64,000 bases of DNA from Saccharothrix obliqua (GTDB lineage Bacteria > Actinomycetota > Actinomycetes > Mycobacteriales > Pseudonocardiaceae), in NCBI RefSeq assembly GCF_019375475.1, contig NZ_JAHXGQ010000003.1, positions 822,687 to 886,686 of the forward strand. The letters run 5' to 3'. Positions 1 to 7,251 of the stretch are shown here, in pieces; within the stretch, counting starts at the first letter, position 1; the number at the start of each line of letters is the position of its first letter. A model generated the notes under the pieces. That model did no database searches. It was given only the letters and a program-made list of their open reading frames with translations, and had not been told where the DNA came from. A program made the translations under genes and the position numbers.

Positions 1-2390
1 CGGAGGACTTCGACGCGATGGCCGCCGCGCTGCACGCGGTCGTCGCCGCCCACCCGCTGCCGCACCGGGTGCAGCGGGTCACCGCCACCGTCGCGGGCAG
101 CGGCGGCGCGGTCATGCACCACCACTTCACGTTCCGCCCGTCGACCACCGGGATGGCCGAGGAGCGGCTGATCCGCGGCCTGCACCCGTACATCGCGCAG
201 CGGATGCAGATGGAGCGGCTGCGCGAGTTCGACCTGACCCGGCTGCCGTCCACGGACGAGGAGGTCTACCTCTTCCAGGCGGTGGCCCGGGAGAACCCGT
301 CCGACGACCGGCTGGTGGCGTTCGCGCAGGTGCGCGACCTGACCGAGCTGCGGGACCAGGACGGCAGGCTGGTCGCGCTGCCCACCGCGGAGGACACCGT
401 CGCCGCCTGCCTGGAGTCGATCCGCCAGGCGCAGTCGCGGCGGCCGTCGGGCAAGCGGTTCAACACCAACCGGATCGTGGTCTACGTGTGGCCGCCGAGC
501 GAGATCACCCGGGCGGAGCTGGAGGTGCTGGTCGAGCGGGTGCTGCCGACCACCGCCGGCGCCGGGCTGGAGGAGGTCCTGTTCATCGCGCGGCAGCGCG
601 ACCGGAAGACCGGTGCGCTGGCCAAGATCGCGGTGCGGATCTCGTTCGACGCCACCGGCGGCACCGCGCTGACCGTGGGCGAACCGCCGGTGGACCCGGT
701 GGTGCCGATCGACGCCTACCGGCTCAAGGTGCTGCGCGCCAGCAGCCGCAACACCGTCTACCCGTACGAGCTGACCAACCTGCTCGGCGAGTTCGTCGAG
801 CACGACCTGGACGACGACCACGCGCTGGTGCCGGTGGACCGCCCGAAGGGGCGCAACACGGCGGCGATCGTCGCGGGCGTGGTGACCACCCGCACCCGGC
901 GGCACCCGCAGGGCGTCCAGCGGGTGGTGCTGCTCGGCGACCCGACGAAATCCCTCGGCGCGCTGTCCGAGCCGGAGTGCCGCCGGGTGATCGCCGCGCT
1001 GGACCTGGCGGAGCGGACGGGGGTGCCGGTGGAGTGGTACGCCCTGTCCTCCGGCGCCCGGATCTCCATGTCCTCGGGCACCGAGAACATGGACTGGGTC
1101 GCGGCGGCGCTCAAGCGGATCGTCGAGTTCACCCAGGCCGGCGGTGAGATCAACATCGTGGTGTCGGGCATCAACGTCGGCGCGCAGCCGTACTGGAACG
1201 CCGAGGCGACGATGCTGATGCACACCAGGGGCGTGCTGGTGATGACGCCGGACTCGGCCATGGTGCTCACCGGCAAGCAGGCGCTGGACTTCTCCGGCGG
1301 CGTGTCGGCGGAGGACAACTTCGGCATCGGCGGCTACGACCGGGTGATGGGCCCGAACGGGCAGGCCCAGTATTGGGCGCCGGACCTGGTGTCCGCGCGC
1401 AACGTGCTGATGGCCCACTACGAGCACACCTACGTCGCGCCGGGCGAGTCGGGCCCGCGACCCGCGCGGAGCACCGACCCGGTGGACCGCGACATCTCCG
1501 ACTACCCGCACGTGCTGGAGGGCAGCGACTTCACCACGGTCGGCGAGATCTTCTCGGCGACCGCGAACCCGGACCGCAAGAAGGCGTTCGACATCCGCAC
1601 GGTGATGCGCGCGGTGTCCGACCAGGACCACCCGGTGCTGGAGCGCTGGGCGGGCATGGCGGACGCGGACACCGTCGTGGTGCAGGACGCGCACCTCGGC
1701 GGTCGGCCGGTGTGCCTGCTCGGGGTGGAGTCCCGGTCGGTGCCGCGTCGTGGTTTCCCGCCCACCGACGGGCCGGACGCCTACACGGCGGGCACCCTGT
1801 TCCCGCAGTCGTCGAAGAAGGCGGCGCGGGCGATCAACGCGGCCAGCGGCAACCGGCCGCTGGTGGTGCTGGCCAACCTGTCCGGTTTCGACGGTTCGCC
1901 GGAGTCGATGCGCAAGCTGCAACTGGAGTACGGCGCCGAGATCGGCCGGGCCATCGTGAACTTCGCGGGCCCGATCGTGTTCTGCGTGATCTCCCGGTAC
2001 CACGGCGGCGCGTTCGTGGTGTTCTCCAAGGCGCTCAACCCGCGGATGACGGTGCTCGCGGTGGAGGGTTCGTTCGCGTCGGTGATCGGCGGCGCGCCCG
2101 CGGCGGCGGTCGTGTTCACCGGCGAGGTCGACCAGCGCACGTCGGCCGACCGCCGGGTCGCCGAGCTGGAGGCGCGGCTGGCCGAGACCACCGGCGCGGA
2201 GCGGGCCGAGCTGAGCGCGAAGCTCACCGAGGTGCGTGCCGCGGTGCGCGCGGAGAAGCTGGGCGACGTGGCCACCGAGTTCGACCGGGTGCACAGCGTG
2301 CACCGCGCGGTCGAGGTCGGCTCGGTGGACGCGGTGGTGAGCGCGGCCGAGCTGCGGCCGAAGATCATCGAGGCCATCGCGGACCGCTGA
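1..2390 (+). CDS. Single-chain acyl-CoA carboxylase, carboxyltransferase part (5' truncated)
   Basis: The reading frame is open to the left edge of the window, so this is the C-terminal ~795 residues of a longer protein. Residues about 1-230 resemble the central region of large single-chain carboxylases. About 240-500 form the N-terminal crotonase-fold half of a biotin-dependent carboxyltransferase, with SGINVGAQPYWNAEATM and MGPNGQAQYWAPDL. About 510-740 form the second half, with PQSSKKAARAINAAS, NLSGFDGS and RYHGGAFVVFSK, the biotin/acyl-CoA pocket motifs. A Glu/Ala-rich helical tail follows. The enzyme should transfer carboxyl from biotin to an acyl-CoA in the cytoplasm. Biotin carboxylase and BCCP domains are expected upstream of the window; this is inferred from the family, not seen. 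The acyl-CoA substrate cannot be read from the sequence. A strong convergent terminator follows directly. Confidence 0.8.
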   Translation, partial: EDFDAMAAALHAVVAAHPLPHRVQRVTATVAGSGGAVMHHHFTFRPSTTGMAEERLIRGLHPYIAQRMQMERLREFDLTRLPSTDEEVYLFQAVARENPSDDRLVAFAQVRDLTELRDQDGRLVALPTAEDTVAACLESIRQAQSRRPSGKRFNTNRIVVYVWPPSEITRAELEVLVERVLPTTAGAGLEEVLFIARQRDRKTGALAKIAVRISFDATGGTALTVGEPPVDPVVPIDAYRLKVLRASSRNTVYPYELTNLLGEFVEHDLDDDHALVPVDRPKGRNTAAIVAGVVTTRTRRHPQGVQRVVLLGDPTKSLGALSEPECRRVIAALDLAERTGVPVEWYALSSGARISMSSGTENMDWVAAALKRIVEFTQAGGEINIVVSGINVGAQPYWNAEATMLMHTRGVLVMTPDSAMVLTGKQALDFSGGVSAEDNFGIGGYDRVMGPNGQAQYWAPDLVSARNVLMAHYEHTYVAPGESGPRPARSTDPVDRDISDYPHVLEGSDFTTVGEIFSATANPDRKKAFDIRTVMRAVSDQDHPVLERWAGMADADTVVVQDAHLGGRPVCLLGVESRSVPRRGFPPTDGPDAYTAGTLFPQSSKKAARAINAASGNRPLVVLANLSGFDGSPESMRKLQLEYGAEIGRAIVNFAGPIVFCVISRYHGGAFVVFSKALNPRMTVLAVEGSFASVIGGAPAAAVVFTGEVDQRTSADRRVAELEARLAETTGAERAELSAKLTEVRAAVRAEKLGDVATEFDRVHSVHRAVEVGSVDAVVSAAELRPKIIEAIADR

Positions 2391-2438
2391 CACCTCCGCC
2401 GGTCCGCCCGGGGTCGTCCCGGGCGGACCGGCGGTGTC
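2389..2438. terminator. Bidirectional intrinsic-type terminator between convergent genes
   Basis: A very stable GC-rich inverted repeat lies between the carboxylase stop and the vanY-like stop. The right arm CCCGGGCGGACCGGCGGTGTC pairs with the left arm at 2389-2414 with a 3-nt bulge and a short TCGT loop. It overlaps both stop codons, and there is no U-tract, as is usual in high-GC actinobacteria. It probably terminates both transcripts. Confidence 0.75.
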
Positions 2439-3009
2439 ACGTGCCGGTGGCGCTGGGCAGCAGCGCGGGGCACCCGGCCGTCGCGTACGACGGGTCGTGC
2501 TCGAAGTGCCAGTATTCGTTGTCGTAGCGGCGGCACCAGCCCAGCGGACCGGCGTTGCGCTCCAGCCACAGCGCGGAGTCGTGCGGCTGCACGTCCACCG
2601 CCCGGCCCCGGACGTGCATCGACTTCTCCGGCGGCAGCACGTACTGCGCGGCCAGCTCCACCGAGCCGAACCGGCGCACCGCGTCGTCGAACTCGTGCTG
2701 CTGCTGGCCGGTGCTGCGCTTGCCGTCGTTCAGGCACAGCCGCACGCCCTGCCTGCCCGCCGCGTCGGTCAGCCGCTGCCACGCGTCGAGCACGTCCGGC
2801 GGCAGCCCGGTGGGCGGCTCGTCGACGAACCGGGCGTCCAGCGGGCAGACCGGGCCGGTGTCCGGTCCGGGAACGCCCTCCACCAGCGCCAGCGGGCGTC
2901 CGGGCACCGGGTCGGGGACGAACGACATGCGGCCGGTGGCGCCCAGCGCCACGACACCGGCCGCCAGGAGCGTCACCACCACGAGCGGCAGAACCGCGCG
3001 CAAGAACAT
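2437..3009 (-). CDS. VanY-like D-alanyl-D-alanine carboxypeptidase (M15 family)
   Basis: This 190-residue protein has an N-terminal membrane segment (residues 4-24, VLPLVVVTLLAAGVV) serving as signal peptide or anchor. The M15/VanY zinc motif follows: SMHVRGRAVDV (His132, Asp139) and YWHFEH (His168 as third ligand, preceded by an acidic residue). It should trim the terminal D-Ala from peptidoglycan stem peptides outside the membrane. It lies 27 bp downstream of the beta-lactamase gene on the same strand and could be cotranscribed with it, which would give a two-gene cell-wall output for the bla locus. Two cysteines (Cys55 and Cys92) could form a disulfide. The family call is firm; the physiological substrate is inferred. 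Confidence 0.85.
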   Translation of the reverse strand: MFLRAVLPLVVVTLLAAGVVALGATGRMSFVPDPVPGRPLALVEGVPGPDTGPVCPLDARFVDEPPTGLPPDVLDAWQRLTDAAGRQGVRLCLNDGKRSTGQQQHEFDDAVRRFGSVELAAQYVLPPEKSMHVRGRAVDVQPHDSALWLERNAGPLGWCRRYDNEYWHFEHDPSYATAGCPALLPSATGT

Positions 3010-3036
3010 CAGACCTTCACCTGCCTCGAAGATTCG

Positions 3037-3933
3037 TCACGTGAGGACGTCGACCACGTGCGCCGCCGCCTTGGCGATGATCGCCTCGTCGTACTTCGCG
3101 TCCCGCGTCGCCTTGCTGGACATGATCGCGATGACGAGGGGCGCCGAATTCGGCGGCCACACCAGGCCGATGTCGTTGACCGTGCCGTAGGACCCGGTCC
3201 CCGTTTTGTCGGCCACGGTCCAGCCCTCCGGCACACCTCCGCGGATGCGGCGCGGCGCCGCCTCGGTGGCGTTGCGCTCCAGCAGGTCGCGCAGGAACGC
3301 ACGCCGGTCGGGCGGCAGCACGTCGCCCAGGACGATCCGCTGGTAGGCCGTGCCGATGGCGCGCGGCGTGGTGGTGTCGCGCGGGTCGCCCGGCGTGGCC
3401 TCCGTGATGTCCGGTTCCCACCGGTCCATCCGGGTCTCCCGGTCGCCGAGGCCACGCAGGAACGCGTTCAGCGCCTCCGGTCCGCCCAGGTCGCGGAGCA
3501 GCAGGTTGCCCGCCGTGCCGTCGCTGTAGCGGACCGCGGCGTCGCACAGGTCGCGCACGGTCATGCCGGTGGCCACGTGCTGCCGGGTGATGAAGGCGCT
3601 CCGCAGGAGGTCGCTCTCCGCGTAGGTGACGACCTCGTCGAGGTGTTCCACCGGGTTGCGCTGGAGGACCGCGGCCGCCGCGAGGCCCTTGAAGGTGGAG
3701 CAGAACGCGAACCTCTCGTCCGCCCGGTGGGTGATCGTGGCGGAGGGGCCGACGGCGTACACGCCGAGCCGCGCGTCGAACTCGCGCTCCAGCGCCGCCC
3801 AGCGGTCGTCGGGTGCGGTCGTGGTCGTGGTCGGCGGTGCCGTGGCGCTGGTCGGGTCGGGTGGGGGAGCCGTCGTGCACGCGGCCACCGGCAGGAGCGC
3901 GGCGGCGCCGAGCAGGGCGCGGCGGCTGATCAT
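3037..3933 (-). CDS. bla: Class A beta-lactamase, Tat-type lipoprotein
   Basis: This 298-residue serine beta-lactamase hydrolyses beta-lactams at the cell surface. The N-terminus has a twin-arginine motif (SRRALL) and a lipobox ending at Cys19 (VAAC), followed by a Pro/Thr linker to residue ~41. Catalytic motifs are STFK (Ser79, Lys82), SDG (Ser137-Gly139, the SDN position) and KTGTG (Lys243). The omega loop RWEPDITEA carries the general base Glu173 but has Thr where Asn170 (standard numbering) normally sits. SDG in place of SDN is also found in mycobacterial BlaC. The gene is divergent from a LysR regulator, and the dyad at 4025-4039 lies between them, so induction by beta-lactams is likely. 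Function is near certain; the drug spectrum is not predictable. Confidence 0.95.
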   Translation of the reverse strand: MISRRALLGAAALLPVAACTTAPPPDPTSATAPPTTTTTAPDDRWAALEREFDARLGVYAVGPSATITHRADERFAFCSTFKGLAAAAVLQRNPVEHLDEVVTYAESDLLRSAFITRQHVATGMTVRDLCDAAVRYSDGTAGNLLLRDLGGPEALNAFLRGLGDRETRMDRWEPDITEATPGDPRDTTTPRAIGTAYQRIVLGDVLPPDRRAFLRDLLERNATEAAPRRIRGGVPEGWTVADKTGTGSYGTVNDIGLVWPPNSAPLVIAIMSSKATRDAKYDEAIIAKAAAHVVDVLT

Positions 3934-4024
3934 CGGTGCGTCGTCCTCTCACGTCGCGGAGCGGGTCGTGAGGGAGCCTCGCAGAACGCCACGCATCCCG
4001 TCCAAGACGTGAATGACTTGATCC

Positions 4025-4039
4025 ATGCTGATCCGGCAT
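4025..4039. promoter_or_regulatory. Candidate LysR operator (T-N11-A dyad) in the bla/blaA divergent region
   Basis: ATGC (4025-4028) and GCAT (4036-4039) form an inverted repeat with a 7-bp spacer, giving the T-N11-A pattern typical of LysR-type sites. It lies 12 bp before the regulator start and about 90 bp upstream of the beta-lactamase start, which suits autorepression plus activation of bla. The rest of the intergenic region shows no stronger symmetry. The site is inferred from sequence only. Confidence 0.45.
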
Positions 4040-4050
4040 ATGATGTGCCC

Positions 4051-4941
4051 GTGGACGTGGTGGCGGCTTGCCGGGCCTTCGTCGCCGTGAGCGGGCGCGG
4101 CAGCTTCACGGACGGGGCGGCGGTGGCGCGCATCCCGCAGTCCGTCGCCAGCAGGCGGGTCGCCGCGCTGGAGAAGCACTTCGGGGCCAGACTCCTGACC
4201 AGGTCGTCGCGCAGCGTCGCGTTGACGCCCTTCGGTCGGGAGGTGCTGCCCGCCGCGCGACGCCTGGTGGAACTGGCCGAGGCGCTGGAGCGCGACGCCG
4301 AGCAGGCGCGGCTGCGGCCGTTCCGGCTGGCCGTGCCCGCCGTGTGCGCCCCGCACCTGCTGGCGCGGCTGGTCGCCGGCGCGCGCGAGCACGGCCTGAC
4401 CCTCGACCCCTGGCCCGCCGACCCCGGTCGGCGCGCCGAGCTGGCCCGGACGCTGGAGGTGCGCGCGGCCCTGGTCGCGGTGCCGCCCGACGAGGCCGCG
4501 TGGCGGGTGCCGCTGGGCCTGGCCGCCCGTGCCGACCCGGGCACCGCCTCGGCGTTCTTCCTGGAGACGCTGCGCGTGAGCCGGGTGGAGCGGGGCGTGC
4601 GGTGGCGGCGGGTGTGGCTCCAGGCCGAGGACGACGTGCCGCACGTCCGCGACCGCCTGACCCGGCTGCGGGACGCGGTCGGACTGCTGCCCGCGCAGGT
4701 GGCCGTGGCGCCGTCCCTGGTCGCCGCGACCGCCGAGGTGCTCGGCTCGACCGACCTGCTGCTCTGCTCACCGGCGCAGGCGGGTGAACTCGGGCTGCAC
4801 TGGCGGCCGGTGGGCGAGTTGCGGCTGGCCCGCGGCTACGCTGTGACCTCCCACGCCCGGGAGGACGGCGGGTGGGTGCGCGACCTGCTGCCCGAGCTGG
4901 TCGGCGCGTGTCTCGGCGCGAAGGTGGGTGACGCGTCGTGA
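4051..4941 (+). CDS. blaA: LysR-type activator of the beta-lactamase gene (BlaA/AmpR-like)
   Basis: This 296-residue protein has an N-terminal winged helix-turn-helix (residues ~5-62; GSFTDGAAVARIPQSVASRR is the HTH) and a C-terminal LysR co-inducer fold. GTG at 4051 gives the canonical LysR N-terminus DVVAACRAFVAV; GTG at 4045 is an alternative two codons upstream. Neither has a clear ribosome-binding site. The gene is divergent from the class A beta-lactamase gene, and its last four bases (GTGA) overlap the start of a cytoplasmic penicillin-recognising protein. This is the arrangement of blaL-blaA-blaB in Streptomyces cacaoi, where the LysR protein is required for induction. The regulatory role here is inferred from that synteny. 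Confidence 0.85.
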   Translation: MDVVAACRAFVAVSGRGSFTDGAAVARIPQSVASRRVAALEKHFGARLLTRSSRSVALTPFGREVLPAARRLVELAEALERDAEQARLRPFRLAVPAVCAPHLLARLVAGAREHGLTLDPWPADPGRRAELARTLEVRAALVAVPPDEAAWRVPLGLAARADPGTASAFFLETLRVSRVERGVRWRRVWLQAEDDVPHVRDRLTRLRDAVGLLPAQVAVAPSLVAATAEVLGSTDLLLCSPAQAGELGLHWRPVGELRLARGYAVTSHAREDGGWVRDLLPELVGACLGAKVGDAS

Positions 4942-5831
4942 CGGCGGTGCGGGAGGCGCGGGAGACGCTGGCCGCGGCCGGGTTGCGTGGTTCGTTCCTG
5001 GTGCGCGACCTCGACACGGGCGACGAGCTGGGCATCGACCCGGACCTGGAGTTCCCGGTGGCGTCCCTGGTCAAGGTGCCGCTGGCGATCGCCACGCTGG
5101 AGCGCGTGACGCGTGGCGAGCTGGACGGCGCCACGCCGGTCCAGGTGCGACCCGGCCGGATGACGGTGCCGGGACCGACGGGGCTGGGCAAGTTCCTGCA
5201 CCCGGCCACGATCGCGATCGACGACCTGCTCTACCTGAGCACCGCGATCAGCGACAGCGTCGCGGCGGACGCGTTGTTCGCGCTGACCCCGCCCGCCGCC
5301 GTCACCGCCGAGCTGCGCCGCCTCGGCCACCAGGGCATCACCGTCCGGCACCTCATGGAAGACCTCACCGACACGCCCGCCGAGCGGTTCACCCGGCCCG
5401 AGGCGCACCTGGCGCACTCCCTCGCCATCACGGCGGGCACCGCCGGGCAGGGCCACCCCGTGCCGCAGCTCGACATCAGCCTCGCCAACACCGGGTCGGC
5501 CCGTGCCTTCGCGGACCTCGTGCAGGGTGTGTGGCGGCCGACGTCGATCGCGCCGCCGGTCGCCGCGCGGGTCCGGGAGCTGATGGGCGACAACGTCATC
5601 CGGCACCGGCTGGCGCCCGATTTCGCGTCCGACTCGGCGCGGTGGTCGTCCAAGACCGGCACCCTGCTGAACCTGCGGCACGAGGTCGGGGTGGTGGAGC
5701 ACGCCGACGGCCAGGCGTACGTGGTGGCCGCGTTCAGCGAGTCCCGCGTGCCCGCCGCCGTCCAGCCGGGTGCGGAGGCGTTGCTGGCCCACGTCGCCCG
5801 CACCCTGCGCGACCAGCTCCGGATGGGGTGA
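4938..5831 (+). CDS. blaB: BlaB-like cytoplasmic penicilloyl serine transferase homologue (beta-lactam sensor candidate)
   Basis: This 297-residue protein has the serine beta-lactamase/PBP fold: SLVK (Ser43, Lys46), SDS (Ser105-Ser107) and KTGT (Lys239). It has no signal peptide or membrane segment, so it should be cytoplasmic. It lacks the Glu-containing omega loop (WEPELN) that lets class A enzymes deacylate; the equivalent stretch reads PQLDISLANTG. These traits suggest it binds or senses beta-lactams, or cell-wall fragments, rather than destroying them. It starts on a GTG that overlaps the LysR stop by 4 bp, implying translational coupling. In S. cacaoi the homologous blaB is needed with blaA for beta-lactamase induction. 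A weak hydrolase cannot be ruled out. Confidence 0.8.
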   Translation: MTAVREARETLAAAGLRGSFLVRDLDTGDELGIDPDLEFPVASLVKVPLAIATLERVTRGELDGATPVQVRPGRMTVPGPTGLGKFLHPATIAIDDLLYLSTAISDSVAADALFALTPPAAVTAELRRLGHQGITVRHLMEDLTDTPAERFTRPEAHLAHSLAITAGTAGQGHPVPQLDISLANTGSARAFADLVQGVWRPTSIAPPVAARVRELMGDNVIRHRLAPDFASDSARWSSKTGTLLNLRHEVGVVEHADGQAYVVAAFSESRVPAAVQPGAEALLAHVARTLRDQLRMG

Positions 5832-5838
5832 GCGGGCG

Positions 5839-6444
5839 TCAGCCGGCGAGCTTCGCCGCGATCCGGATGACGCGACCCGCCAGGTGGTCGAGGGCGGCGA
5901 GCTGGGCCTCGCCCAGCGGCGCGTCGTTGGTGCCGCCGGTGACGTGCGAGACGCCGTACGGGTTGCCGTCGGAGAACTTGAGCTGGTCGGTGTAGCCGGG
6001 CGCGGCGATGATGCCGCCGAAGTGGTGGATCGTGTTGTACAGCGCGAGCAGCGTCGACTCCTGGCCGCCGTGCTCGGTCATCGAGGCGGTGAAGCCCGCG
6101 TAGACCTTGTCGGCGAGCAGGCCCTGCTGCCACTGCGGCCCGAGCGTGTCCAGGAACTGCTTGAGCTGGCTGGAGACGTTGCCGTAGCGGGTGGGCGTGC
6201 CGAGCAGGACGGCGTCGGCCCAGACGATGTCGTCGGCGGTGGCCTTGGGCTCGTCCTTCGTGCGGTCGAAGTGCTGGCTCCAGGCGGCGTTGGAGGCGAT
6301 GGCCTCCGCCGGGGCGAGTTCGGCGACCTGGCGCAGCCGCACCTCGGCCCCGGCCCGCTTGCCCGCCTCGGCCAACCGCTCGGCCATGGCGTGGATGTTG
6401 CCGGTGGACGAGTAGTAGATGACTGCCAGTTTGGGGTCGGCCAT
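5839..6444 (-). CDS. wrbA: NAD(P)H:quinone oxidoreductase, WrbA type
   Basis: This 201-residue flavodoxin-like protein begins ADPKLAVIYYSSTGNIHAMA, where SSTGN is the FMN phosphate loop. TPTRYGNVSSQLKQF and HHFGGIIAAPGYTD are characteristic WrbA segments. It should reduce quinones by two electrons with NAD(P)H, limiting redox cycling in the cytoplasm. ATG at 6444 was chosen because a perfect GGAGGAG lies about 8 bp upstream; longer versions run into the promoter region. It converges on blaB with only 7 bp between stop codons. The short inverted repeat GGTGAC-N5-GTCACC at 6536-6552 in the divergent region upstream may be its operator, but this is weak. Length is typical for the family. Confidence 0.92.
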   Translation of the reverse strand: MADPKLAVIYYSSTGNIHAMAERLAEAGKRAGAEVRLRQVAELAPAEAIASNAAWSQHFDRTKDEPKATADDIVWADAVLLGTPTRYGNVSSQLKQFLDTLGPQWQQGLLADKVYAGFTASMTEHGGQESTLLALYNTIHHFGGIIAAPGYTDQLKFSDGNPYGVSHVTGGTNDAPLGEAQLAALDHLAGRVIRIAAKLAG

Positions 6445-6656
6445 GGCGTGCTCTCCTCCGGTGTTCCGTCGAGGGCTGGTTCGCACTGTACGGAGCCGGG
6501 ACGTCGATCGCTCGCCGGCGCGGTGGTTCGCCGTCGGTGACACGCGGTCACCCGCGTGGCGGACGGCCGGGGTGAATCAGGCCGCCCGTGTTGTCCCGCA
6601 TCGCGTCACGTGTCCATCGTGGAGCGTCTGTCACATCGACCGGAAGGACGCGAGCC

Positions 6657-6983
6657 ATGTCCCGTCGACCCCTCCGAGCCGCCGCCGTCGCACTCGTCAC
6701 CGCGACCGCGATCCTGGCCGCTCCCGGTTCCGCGCTGGCCGTGACCGGCAGCTTCGTCGTGGACGGGAAAGTCGTGCTGCAAAATCCCGAGGACAAGAAG
6801 TGCCACAAGGTGAAGATCAAGAAGAAGCAGGTCATCACCAACATGACGTCGGGTCGCGCGCAGCTCTACAAGAAGCGCAGCCTGTTCGGCAAGTGCTCGG
6901 GGCTGTGGACGATCGTGCAGTCCGAGGCGCCGAACTTGCAGGCCGAGCACGATTTGCAGGGTGTGGTGTTCGTGTCGAACTGA
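6657..6983 (+). CDS. Small secreted basic protein of unknown function
   Basis: This 108-residue protein has a clear signal peptide: RR at residues 3-4, a hydrophobic core around residues 8-22, and probable cleavage after SALA. The mature part has two cysteines (KKCHKVK and GKCSGLW) that could form a disulfide, a Lys-rich stretch (KVKIKKKQVI), and a C-terminus VVFVSN. I recognise no family. ATG at 6657 follows a GGAAGG ribosome-binding site; an earlier in-frame start at 6588 lacks one and would bury the signal peptide. It is divergent from wrbA and precedes the LodA-like gene by 268 bp. That 268-bp stretch (6984-7251) shows no gene. Confidence 0.7.
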   Translation: MSRRPLRAAAVALVTATAILAAPGSALAVTGSFVVDGKVVLQNPEDKKCHKVKIKKKQVITNMTSGRAQLYKKRSLFGKCSGLWTIVQSEAPNLQAEHDLQGVVFVSN

Positions 6984-7251
6984 CCTTCGCACCGCCGGGT
7001 GACCACGTCGGCTGCGCAGCGTGAGGTGGAGGTGGTGATCCGGGCCCGAACCACTCGTCGCGCCACCCGATGCGGGCATTCGGCGCGGCGTGCCTTGGGG
7101 GCGCGGGTGGTCGCGGTCGAGGATGGGCGCGCACCGATCCGGCTTCGGCGTGGGAGGGCCCGTGATCGCGACCCGCGCGGTCCGCTGTGGACGGTCCCAC
7201 CACGCGGCAGGGGTCGCCCGGTCGGGCCAACCCACCAGCGCGGAGGCCGTC

